From: Ophiocordyceps camponoti-saundersi (nom. inval.)
Taxonomy: Eukaryota; Ascomycota; Sordariomycetes; Hypocreales; Ophiocordycipitaceae
DNA: 18,160 nt
Assembly (NCBI GenBank): GCA_003339415.1
Contig: PDHQ01000466.1
Span: 1 to 18,160 of the forward strand
Reading direction: 5' to 3'
The position numbers and the translations under genes were made by a program. A model generated the notes under the pieces. The model did no database searches, was not told where the DNA came from, and saw nothing but the letters and a program-made list of their open reading frames with translations. The number at the start of each line of letters is the position of its first letter. The first letter of the stretch is position 1. Below, piece by piece: positions 9,712 to 18,131 of the stretch.

Positions 9712-11455
9712 GTCTTGAGCTTACTGAAACTACACCTACCACCTATCTGTCTACGTGGACTGCTAGACGTGGATAGGAATGAATGTACAGATGATGTTAT
9801 TTTCTTTCTTGGAATACAATGACGAAAAGGGGACGGAAATCGAGGAATAGGAGGGGGCTTGGACTGAAGGAAAAAAATACACAAAACATAGACGCCGCCG
9901 GGCCATGTTACGAGGTGTGGTGAGAGACAGAGAGACAGAGAGAGAGGAGAGAGAGAGAGGATAGGGGGGTGGAAAAAAAAAACAAAGGGGGAAAAGGAAA
10001 AGCCTCATGATTTTGGCCTGGTCAAATGATTTTCTCTTTTTCCCTTTCTTTGACTCTTTACTGGTCGCCTTGATGGTCGAATGTGAGGGCGAGGCTGCAT
10101 GCAAAGAGGCCTGCCTTTACGAACAGCAACCACCACCACCACCAACCACCACCCATCATCACCATCACCAGCCGTAGCAGCAACACAACAAGGCAAAACC
10201 GATGTAAAGCGGTGAAGGGGGGAAAAGAGCCAAGAGCCAAACGCGTAATCACCAATAGAGCGAAAACATGGAAGCCAAAGATTCCTCATTGCCTCATACA
10301 TACATACGTAGACCTTGAACCTCCTTCTCCAGTCAGACGGACGCAACTTCGCCTCAGCCAAAGAAACAAAGGCAACCCCCCTCTATTCTTTTCAGCAGCC
10401 CAAATACGAACCAAAGTAAAAAAAAAACACAACACTGCAGCCAATGCCCTTGAACGGAAAAGAAGCTTCAGCTCGCCACCCTTTTTTTTTTCACCGCTCA
10501 AATTCAAAACCGGAGTGAGAGAAAGGAGCAGAAAGCTGAAGTCAGTGAAAGGGAAAAAAAAGGTGGTGACAGAACCGAGAGCGTCTTTTCATTGGTCGTG
10601 ACGCGGCCCCCAAGGAGACGGGGAGGGAAAAAAAAAAGGGCGTCAGCATAGACTGGTTTACTCGAATGGGAAGAGCGAAAGATTTTTTAAATGGTGACGT
10701 AGAGAGAGAGAGGAAAGGGAAAGAAAGAGAAGGAAGGGGCAAAAAAAAAAATCACCAATCGGGGAAACGTCATCGGGCTCTGCCTGAAGAGGTGCAGAAA
10801 GGTGGGAAGAGGGTGGTCAGAGACGGACGCCGTGTCCGTGGAGCTGGGCTCGGTCGACGGTGAGTCATTTGGTGGTGTTGTGGCGAGGTTAAGGGGGGGG
10901 AGAAGATGAGGGTTGGCAAGACGGGATGCATGTAGGTATGACCTCGGCTACCGATGGGAGGAGATCCGGCTCCGAGGCGAGCTCTCCTCCTCTTTTGTTG
11001 ACCCTCGTTGTGGCCGAGATCGGTCTGAGGCAGATGCGAGGTAGGTAGGTAGTAGTCATGTAGTACGTTTAAACTTACAGCGTACACTCCTAACCGGCAC
11101 AAACATGTAGGCTACTAGGTATGCATGCATGCAAAAGGACAGTTGCTTTCGATATATTCCTACCTCGCAGGTAGTCGGTAGTTTGTTCCATATAAACCGC
11201 ATAATGTACCTACCTACCTTGGTAGTCTCATCTTTGTGTGTTTGCGTCTATAAACCACCCAAGCTTTCAAGAAGAAGAAAAAAAGGTGCAAGGGCCGTCG
11301 ACTCGCTCATGAACTGAACGAGGTCGAGAGAGAGAGAGAGAGAGAGGTAGAGGGAGGGAGAAAAAGGGAGAGGGAGGGAGGACGGAAAGAGGACAGAAAG
11401 AGATGGCAAAGGGACCAAGTAGCTGAACAGAAGCGCAACGACGACATCATCCGAC
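9712..11455. other. Convergent intergenic region, no gene seen
   Basis: This lies between the 3' ends of the bZIP gene (plus) and the phosphatase gene (minus). It holds GA-rich tracts (9925-9960, 10705-10735), poly-A runs, a CCA/CAT-repeat stretch (10125-10170) and TACC/TAGG motifs (11040-11220). Frames such as 10083-10601 and 11102-10770 are low-complexity or unrecognisable. A non-coding RNA is possible given the 1.7 kb length, but I see no direct sign of one. Confidence 0.5.
11326..11346. repeat. GA dinucleotide microsatellite
   Basis: A GA repeat of about 10 units lies 110 bases past the stop codon of the phosphatase gene, probably in its 3' UTR. It continues into a degenerate GGGA-rich stretch. 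Confidence 0.9.
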
Positions 11456-12907
11456 TCAAAGAAAGTAGTCGGCCACCGGCTTCTTCGCTGGCATGCCCCT
11501 CGAATCCTGCGGCGCCGCCTGAAAGACGCGATAGCGACGGGCCGGGCCGCTCCTCGGCGTCGGAATCGGCGCCCCGGGCTCTGGCGGCACGTAATCACGG
11601 CCAATGTCGCCGTTGCTGCGGGAGAAGACGCCCGTGCCGGACGGGTCCTCGCAAAGTTCGAGCACGGCGGCCACGTTGCCGCAGCGGTAGCAGTAGTTGG
11701 GCGCCGACCAGACGGTGACGATGGAGGCGTCAAACATCTCCTTAAAACCCTCCATCACGAGCTGGTGGGCGCGCGCGATGAGGCTCAGGTCGTTGCGGTG
11801 GTTAAAGACCTTGACGATGTCGGCGCCGAAGAGGAAGCCTGCGCCGCGCGGCGACAGACCCCAACCGTCAATGTCGTCCGGGTCCGACCACAGCAGGTCG
11901 CACATTGCACCCTCGTGCGGCACCTCCTGCTTGCGATCGATGAGCCTGATCTTGTCGACCGAGTCGATGAGCGGGCTGAGGCCACCGTGGACGCACAGCA
12001 CGGCGCCGGCTGGGTTGCCTATGCTGCCGTCGCCATCGCCCGACGCGCCCGAACCGGGCGGACCCGTCCGCTCCGCAGCCGCGCCGTTGGCCTTGGGTCG
12101 CGGATCCGACATGCCGTCGAGTAGCGCATGATCCGAGTGCTGGCGCGAAAAGCGGCTAATGACGGCGCCGCTTTGGTCGCAGACCTCGATCTCAGTGTCG
12201 TCGACGTCGATCTCGTCGTCGTCGTCGTCGGAGCCGCCCGACAGCGTATTGGAGGCGCCCAGGACGATGGCGCCGAGAGCTAGGTAGTCGAAGACGTCGC
12301 AGCAGTAGCGCCACACATTTGCACTCCCGTACTTTCGAAGGCACTCGTCATAGAAGCCGTAGACCGTCGTGATCTGCCGCGACTCGTGGTTTCCGCGAAT
12401 CAGTGTCATACGGTCGGGGTATCGCACTTTGAGGCAGAGTAGAAGGAGAAAGGACTCGAGCGAGTAGAATCCACGATCGACAAAGTCACCTATCCAACGA
12501 CACTGTCAGCCACGTACAGCCGGTTCGAGGGGGGGGGGGGTCAAGTTACCCATGAAAAGGTAGTTGGTGTCGGGCACATCGCCGCCCACGCGAAACAGTT
12601 CCATCAAGTCATGGAACTGGCCGTGAATGTCACCGCATATCTGCTCTCGGTCAGACCACATGGAGAGAAGAAGCAACGAGTGCGGGCCGTACCGTCACCG
12701 GCGCCGTCACAGTGACGACGTTTCCCTCCTCTATCAACAGCTCACGAGCTCGATGGCATAGTTCTCGCACTTGAGGTTCGGGAATAGGGCGGCACGCACG
12801 CAGCTGCGCAATCGCCCTAAGCAGCGTGATGCGTTAGCAAGCATGATGATAGAAAGAGGAAGATATTGAGGATGGGGGGGGGGTTCGAACTTGTCGAGAT
12901 CGCTCAT
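11456..12907 (-). CDS. PPH3: Protein phosphatase 4 catalytic subunit (PP4c/Pph3 type), four exons
   Basis: The exons are 12907-12891, 12816-12693, 12640-12550 and 12489-11456. The introns are 74, 52 and 60 bases, and the product has 421 residues. The start MSDLDK matches the PP4c N-terminus. All six metal ligands of the PPP family are present: Asp51 and His53 (GDIHGQ), Asp79 (GDFVDRG), Asn111 (GNHES), His245 (VHGGLSP) and His319 (RAHQLV). The end, KKPVADYFL, is the PP4 tail; its last Leu is normally carboxymethylated. PP4 works with regulatory subunits in the nucleus to reverse DNA-damage phosphorylation, including histone H2A. Animal PP4c has about 307 residues. The extra length comes from an 84-residue insertion (156-239, acidic then Gly/Pro/Ala-rich) just before VHGG, and from a Pro-rich extension before the tail (360-396). 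Intron 1 has an unusual GTTCGA donor, but its reading frame, branch point (GCTAAC) and TTAG acceptor fit. Confidence 0.95.
12005..12256 (-). other. In-frame insertion in the PP4 catalytic domain
   Basis: This codes residues 156-239. It starts with an Asp run from a GTC/GAC triplet repeat ([20 protein letters not shown]) and passes into a Gly/Ala/Pro-rich low-complexity stretch. It separates the helix [12 protein letters not shown] from the strand AVLCVHGG, which are adjacent in animal PP4c. It has no consensus donor at its start and an intact frame, so I read it as protein and not an intron. I believe fungal orthologues have related insertions, but could not verify this. Confidence 0.8.
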
Positions 12908-14072
12908 GCTGTCAACGTGCTTCGACCTGAATCTGCGTCGACGCGGGGGCTCATCACATGTTGCGACGATGCTCAGCGGCGGTTATGAAGGCAGAGGATG
13001 AGCGACGCTGTGATGCGTCGAAATCCGTGTCTGCGCATCTCGACACCGCGAGGCGCGTGATGGCGCCCGGCAAACAACTTGCAGCTTAGGTGAGGTACCT
13101 CTGAGGGTAAAGACACGTGAGTGTCACGTGGACAGCAGTTTATGTACACATGTATGTACATATGCCTCCTGACCGTCTTCAACCAACCACCTACGAACAG
13201 ACACTACCTATGTAGGTACGGAATGCTCTACACTCCTATCCGTACTGCTAGCATTTACTCCAACAGGCATGGAAATGGCTAGGGAATAACTCATAACTGC
13301 TAGAGACTTGAACGGTATCGCCGAGGCGCTGTTGCATCCTGGCTGTTTCAAAACTCCAGTCCAGTGCCTCGAGCAGAATACATAAAGTCGCTCGGGTCGG
13401 ACGAAAGAAGCTGGTCTAAACCACCTATACTAGTCCGTAGTGTCTGCCGTATGTATACATTTTACACAATTACATACATCCATATGTACCTATATGAGAT
13501 ATGTCATGATGCTCTTCTCTAATAGTCTTGGTCCCCCCTCCATGTAACGTATGTACTTAGTCGCGTTGCAAAGAAATAGTCATGACTCGCTTCGCAGTTC
13601 GTTAGCCACGAACCGGCGCATGAGGACTGAATCAAGAGAATTCGTTGATCATTGACCCCAACTACGTCCAATGTACCTATCCAAGTGTCATAATTCACTC
13701 GTTCACTTTATGCTAATGTCTAAATAGGTATGGCACAATCGATTGAGGAGCTGCAGGGTAGGGGAACCGGCAGTTGTCGCCGCTCCGAAGCTCTCCCATC
13801 GCCGAAGGAACTATCTATCTCCGGGATCCGGCAGCCAATGAGCACTCGGATAATATTCAACAGCCAGACAGGTAAGGAGGCATCGTCAAATTCTGCCACC
13901 TCTTTCAAGTGCTCCTACTTCAACCCCAATAAGGCTTCGCCGTCTAATCAGCAGCAGAAAATGAAGCCGTCTTCTTCAATCGTCGGCCACGAATCTCCAT
14001 CGCCTCATTGATTAAAAGAAAGAGGACAAATAGCTAAGCGCCATGCCACCGCACCTCCACCCTAGGTCTCGT
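12908..14072. other. Divergent intergenic region between PP4 and the small membrane protein gene
   Basis: I see no clear gene. The PP4 promoter should lie in 12908-13250, with paired CACGTG boxes and a GAGGTACCTC palindrome (13092-13101). The 93-codon plus-strand frame at 13730-14011 is Ser-rich without recognisable features and may be an upstream ORF or chance. TACC and TACATAC motifs recur at 13140-13210 and 13450-13560. Confidence 0.5.
13114..13130. promoter_or_regulatory. Paired CACGTG boxes, 11 bases apart
   Basis: CACGTG lies at 13114-13119 and again at 13125-13130, within a partly palindromic stretch. The pair is about 210-220 bases upstream of the PP4 ATG. The 11-base spacing puts both on the same DNA face. 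CACGTG is the core site of bHLH factors (Cbf1, Pho4 and SREBP types) in fungi. Function is an inference. Confidence 0.4.
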
Positions 14073-14372
14073 ATGACCTCTTCGCTCTTTGCCTCAACCC
14101 TCGTCGCAAGCTTCTTCGTTGTCGCACTACCGCACGTGCTCCCCTGCCCCGTGCCCCGAACAAAGTACGCAGATGGCGAGATAATGGTGGACGAACAAGG
14201 CCGGCGCAAGAGGTGGCGGAAGACAGATGCGACCAGGACCGATCAAGGCATGGTGCAGTTCGATCAACCGGCCGGGGAGGTGGTCGCGAGTCGGACGAAG
14301 AGGGAGTGTCCCGTACCTAAGCCAGGAGGAGCGCTAGGCCGATGGCTAGGATTTTCCAGAAAGGACGTCTAG
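14073..14372 (+). CDS. Small putative membrane or secreted protein with two CPVP motifs
   Basis: This is a single-exon frame of 99 residues. I chose the ATG at 14073 because a hydrophobic segment begins directly after it (MTSSLFASTLVASFFVVALP); an upstream in-frame ATG at 14043 would add ten residues. The hydrophobic stretch (about 4-22) is a signal peptide or membrane anchor. Then follow HVLPCPVPRTKYADGEIMV, a very basic segment (GRRKRWRK, 43-50), an acidic/Gln-rich linker and ECPVPKPGGALGRWLGF near the end. The cysteines (25 and 79) both sit in CPVP followed by Arg or Lys. The ends look like a conserved small fungal hypothetical protein family that I recall only loosely, so its function is unknown. 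The two Cys could pair. Without a homology search the gene remains a good candidate rather than proven. Confidence 0.55.
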   Translation: MTSSLFASTLVASFFVVALPHVLPCPVPRTKYADGEIMVDEQGRRKRWRKTDATRTDQGMVQFDQPAGEVVASRTKRECPVPKPGGALGRWLGFSRKDV

Positions 14373-15149
14373 TGGGAGCAACGAGATGGTAGAGAGGATA
14401 ACGCGGGCCCAGTTTCATGTTTGGTGAGAGATGCAGTGCGAGCTGACGCCTCTGCCCTGCTCTTCCCCCCCTCTGCCTCCAAGGAAGACAAGGAAAAAAA
14501 ATAGAAACAGCATACAGAGTCCAGACGACATTGCCTCCTCTCCGGGCTCATGTGCTGCGTCGCCTATTCGGTTAGCACCCAGGCCGACGAGAGGGAGCGG
14601 CCAACAAATGTTCCGATGCTGAGGGGTGTGGGGGAGGTTTATGCATGCCCCATGGGCCATGGCAACTCAAAATGTTTACTCGTCACTACGACTCGTCTTC
14701 CTCGATGGTACCGGTGGTCAGTCCAAGTCCAGGGGACATCTCAGCTAATTTGAGCGCAGAAAGACGGGGACTCCGGCTGTGTTGAATGTCCAGCAGATAA
14801 GGAGGCACAGAAGCTTAAATCTACAAGGGCCTGGGTTTTTTCTTTTTACCTTGGCGGCTTGACGCTAGACCGGCCGATCTGACGTCGGAGATGTGGAAAA
14901 AGGGGGTCGCTAGCCCGCCTCCCCTGCTCGGCCGATACAGCTCCTTTCGTCCATCTGGTCACTTGAGCCTTGACGGCGCCACGTCGCAGACGCCGGATCG
15001 CGAGCCTCCAGTTCTCGGGAGCTAACGAAAGGGGGCCAAGCCCGGTCTCAGATTAGTCGGGACCGATGTGAGCTTCATCATGCCAGGACGTTTTTTCCTT
15101 GGCCACCGTGAGAAGGTTATATTATGCGTCTGTCGCGCCGTTTCCTTAA
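14373..15149. other. Intergenic region, no gene seen
   Basis: No frame here has recognisable content. It contains the 3' flank of the small gene and upstream DNA of the Asn-rich gene, including GC-rich stretches at 14860-15060. Confidence 0.5.
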
Positions 15150-15327
15150 CTATCCTCACGGCAGACACTCCCTTCTCCTCGGTCCTGTACCATCGTTCTC
15201 TTCCACAAAGAGCTGTGCTCTGTGTATTTTATCCTACTACCACTTTTACTTGTAATCTCTCTGCCCTTTCTCTTCTTCTCACTTTCACTTTAATCCTTCA
15301 CACATCCGTCTTCTCCTCTTTTTCATC
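15150..15327 (+). promoter_or_regulatory. Pyrimidine-rich leader of the Asn-rich secreted protein gene
   Basis: A CT-rich stretch with few purines runs into the ATG (context TCATCATGAAG). Such leaders are typical of strongly expressed genes in filamentous fungi. An AT-rich TTATATTATG element at about 15116-15125 is a possible TATA region. The transcription start was not determined. Confidence 0.4.
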
Positions 15328-16296
15328 ATGAAGTCTTTGTCCGTTCTCGCTCTTGCCGTCGGCCTGGTGTCGGCCGCATCAGTACCACCTCAGCTGGCTG
15401 AGCGCTCTCTGTTCATGCCATCGCTGAAGGACTTCTTCCGTCGGGAGGACAACAAGGCCCAGAACGGAACTGAATCGGGCCAACAAAGAGGCAATGGCCA
15501 GGAGCGCGGAAACGGCAACAATAACCGTAATGGCGAGAATAACAACAACAACAATAACAACAACAACAATGAGAACAACAACCGCAACAACGGCAACAAC
15601 ATTCAAAACTTGAACGGCAATGACCTCAACAACCTTTTGCAACAGAGTGGGCAGTGCCAAGCCTTTATTCAGAATGGCTGCAACTTGGGAGGCAACTTCA
15701 ACAACGGCAACCAAAACTTCAACAACCAGAATGAGAACAACAATGAGAACAACAACAACCGCAACAACAACAACAACAATAACAACAACAACATCCAAAA
15801 CTTGAACAGCAACGACCTCAACAACCTCCTGCAGTCCAATCAGCAGTGCCAGGCTTTCATCCAGAGCGGTTGTAACTTCAACAACAACAACCTGATCAAT
15901 GGCCAGAACTTCAACCAGCAGATGATTGCCGTTCTGGCCGGCAACGTTCACCAATTGGCCGTCAACCTCAGCCCCCAAATCGGCCAGGTGGTGACGGTCA
16001 GCGCGGTCGGCAACCTGAACCTGGTGCAGGTGATGCAGTTGAACAACGTGCTCAGCTTCGCGCCGATGATGGGCCAGATCCTCGTCTCCCAGGGCATTCA
16101 ACCGGGCAACATCAACTCGATGCTGGTTCAGCCGATTGTGAGCTCCATCAACAGCAATGGCATCAACCTGAATGAGATTCAAGGCGGTATCGAGAGCATC
16201 AAGTCCGTCAACGTCGGTACGTTATGAGAACCCCCCCCAAGAGCTCTTTTGTGGACTTGACATATGCTTACGCGCTTTCCTACAGTCCCCGTATAA
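15328..16296 (+). CDS. Secreted asparagine-rich protein with a duplicated Cys module, two exons
   Basis: Exon 1 is 15328-16216 and exon 2 is 16286-16296. The intron (16217-16285) has a GTACGT donor, a GCTTAC branch point and a TACAG acceptor. The 299-residue product ends in NVVPV. Residues 1-17 are a signal peptide (MKSLSVLALAVGLVSAA). A dibasic Arg38-Arg39 could be a Kex2 site, and Asn46-Gly-Thr is a glycosylation sequon. Residues 50-91 and 119-155 are Asn-rich. Two copies of a module (92-118 and 156-182, 64 residues apart) share IQNLNxNDLNNLLQ and QCQAFIQxGC, with Cys at 110/118 and 174/182. The last 100 residues are not repetitive. They are hydrophobic, with alternating Val, Leu and Ile and few charges (for example GQVVTVSAVGNLNLVQVMQL), and look like a folded domain. 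I do not recognise the family. The signal peptide and paired Cys suggest an extracellular or cell-wall role. Confidence 0.82.
15601..15873 (+). repeat. Two copies of a 27-codon module with Asn-rich spacer
   Basis: Copy 1 is 15601-15681 and copy 2 is 15793-15873, offset by 192 bases. The DNA has diverged at third positions while the protein motif is kept, with both Cys, the Leu pair and AFIQ. This suggests an old duplication under selection. The spacer is an AAC-triplet repeat with occasional AAT and GAG. Confidence 0.85.
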
Positions 16297-17242
16297 AAAA
16301 CCAACACTCTCTTCTTGAAACCAACTCTGTGTATTTTCATTTGGAAGAGCGGCTCTGTCCGCCCACCGACATATCAGGACGTAGGTATTTCTTTGCATCA
16401 GCGCGGGGGGTGGGAGGAAGCTACTACTGCTCTCCGTTGTCTATTTATTTCTACACCATTTTTTCTTCTTCTTTTCTCTTTCTCACTCATTTTCATGTCA
16501 CAAATGGAAGTTTAAACAGCGTGACCGAGAACATATATTCGAATTGGAGAGTTGTTTTACCCGCCCTTTCCTTCCGCCTCACTTTCAGAGCATGGGAGAA
16601 AGTGAAAAAGGGGGAAAGACAAGTTGGTAGCGGAACATAGTCACGAGAGCGATAATAGGATTTTGCGAATGCTCTATAAAAAGAAGAAACAAGATGGTTT
16701 TAGAACGTCGGCATGAGTTTGGGTTCACGTGTGTGTCTGTGCTTTGAGTTCGGGCATATCTGTCGTTGTCGAGGCTGAGAGAAGTCGGTGACGCGGTGCT
16801 CGGGGCGTGTCTTCGGATAGGGGAATCTCCCGATGTGAAGTTTTCAATGCGAGGAGAGTTTTTTTTTTCCTCCGAGAGTGAAACCGGGGGAGTGATAAGG
16901 CCGAGTTTAAAACTAAACATGTCATCATGCGGTGCTGGTAGGCATGAGGAATCTGAGGAGGGGAGAATGGGCAGTGCTGGTTTTAGTGATGATGGGGGAT
17001 TGGAGTGTTTGGTGTGATTTGCTTTGACAGGCTTTTACGTGGGAATCGTGACGAGGGTGGTGGGAGTTGAGGTTGTGTTGATCTGTCGTCGTCTCTTATC
17101 ACGCATGATAGATTTACGCCTGTTTTCATGTGCAGAGTTGATTTGGAATCTAGGCTTGAGAGCTTCGTCATCGTGTTATGCAGTTATGCTATGTGGAAGA
17201 TGATTGAGTAATTTGACTAGTGTTGGGTGTTGTTGAAAAGCT

Positions 17243-17308
17243 CAACCAAGTTGCCATCTCTTGGTTGCTGATAACTACTAAGACATAGCATCAGCAACCA
17301 CAACCAAG
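17243..17308. repeat. Nested inverted repeats
   Basis: TGGTTGCTGAT at 17262-17272 and ATCAGCAACCA at 17290-17300 are a perfect 11-base inverted repeat around a 17-base loop. CAACCAAG occurs at 17243-17250 and 17301-17308, with its complement CTTGGTTG at 17260-17267 between them, so alternative hairpins are possible. Confidence 0.8.
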
Positions 17309-17888
17309 TTACCACCTCATCTTTACACAAACCCCACAACTCGGTTCATCTACGCGTACTGAGAAAAAAAGAGGGAACATCCCTATCCCCTCTGAACATG
17401 ACGTGTACAGGGAAGAGAGGCCAAGATAAAAACTGGACACTCCCCGGATTCAGGTGTATCAACCCCCCCCCCCTTTCCCCCCCATGAATTCCTTCCAAGC
17501 AAGATGGCAACATCCCAGCAAGAAACGTCCACCACGGCATAACTCAAGACCGAAAACCCCCCCCCCCCCCCTCAAGACAAACGTAACCGGTATGTGTATA
17601 CATACAGAGGTAGGGTTTTAGTCCGTGTGGCGCAGGTTTGAAACGATGCAAGTCGCGAAGCGCGGGGGGGGAAAGCATAACGATGTGATGTTTTTAGGGA
17701 CCGTTGATTTTACTTTCCGGATAATGCATGGAGAGGAAAGACGCCGGTGCTTGCCGTGAGAGGTAAGAAATGTTAAAAAAGGCGTTTTATGGAGGGAAGG
17801 TTCCGGTTGGGGGTTTCGGCTTGATGGGTGTTGATGGTTGATGTTGCCAGCTACTCGTTCCCTTTCCTTTGAACAGTTTAATCGTAAT

Positions 17889-17990
17889 TACAACTGCTAT
17901 ACGAGGAGAAGAGAGGCAGTTGTTACAACTCCTATACGAGGAGAAGAGAGGCAGTTGTTATAATTCCTACGAGAAGAAAAGAGGCAGTTG
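17889..17990. repeat. Three tandem copies of a 35-base repeat
   Basis: Units are 17889-17923 (35), 17924-17958 (35) and 17959-17990 (32, degenerate). The shared core is TATACGAGGAGAAGAGAGGC in units 1 and 2. Unit 1 is bounded by a perfect inverted repeat, ACAACTGC and GCAGTTGT. Unit 2 differs from unit 1 by one base; unit 3 has several changes and a deletion. Confidence 0.9.
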
Positions 17991-18038
17991 GAGAAAGAAA
18001 AAAAATCCCCCTTTACAAAGCCGGTATTCTCAACCTTT

Positions 18039-18040
<2 letters not shown>

Positions 18041-18100
<60 letters not shown>

Positions 18101-18131
18101 CCCCCCCCCCCCCCCCCCCCCACCCCCCCCC
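18041..18131. repeat. Very long C homopolymer near the window end
   Basis: Fifty-seven C in a row (18041-18097), one T, 23 C, one A and nine C. This is the longest homopolymer in the window. It may be real or may reflect sequencing or assembly artefact. Confidence 0.9.

Larger units (their letters stand above)
16297..18040. other. Terminal intergenic region, no gene seen
   Basis: It begins with the 3' UTR of the Asn-rich gene. No frame with recognisable protein was found on either strand. C runs lie at 17463-17473 (11), 17477-17483 (7) and 17557-17571 (15), with a G run at 17664-17671. Inverted and tandem repeats are listed separately. Confidence 0.5.

Noticed and set aside
10083..10601. A 172-codon plus-strand frame after the bZIP gene
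   Set aside because: It is made of CCA/CAT repeats and Lys/Arg-rich low complexity with no domain.
11697..12131. Plus-strand frames opposite the PP4 gene
   Set aside because: They are antisense to the catalytic domain and insertion, and look like GC-rich shadow frames.
12005..12256. The PP4 insertion as an unspliced intron
   Set aside because: It has no consensus donor at its start, contains no stop in frame and its length keeps the frame; I keep it as coding sequence.
12881..12890. A tRNA B-box-like sequence (GGTTCGAAC) near the PP4 start
   Set aside because: No A box, acceptor stem or anticodon arm can be built around it; it is part of PP4 intron 1 and its donor.
13730..14011. A 93-codon plus-strand frame upstream of the small membrane protein gene
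   Set aside because: It is Ser-rich with no signal, domain or recognisable similarity. It may be an upstream ORF but cannot be supported as a gene.
15379..16182. A 267-codon minus-strand open frame opposite the Asn-rich gene
   Set aside because: It is the shadow of the Asn-rich gene: AAC and AAT repeats read as Val/Leu/Ile repeats on the other strand. The plus strand has a signal peptide, a start context and a spliced end.
17889..17990. The tandem repeat as a CRISPR array
   Set aside because: The units are directly adjacent with no unique spacers, and the genome is eukaryotic.
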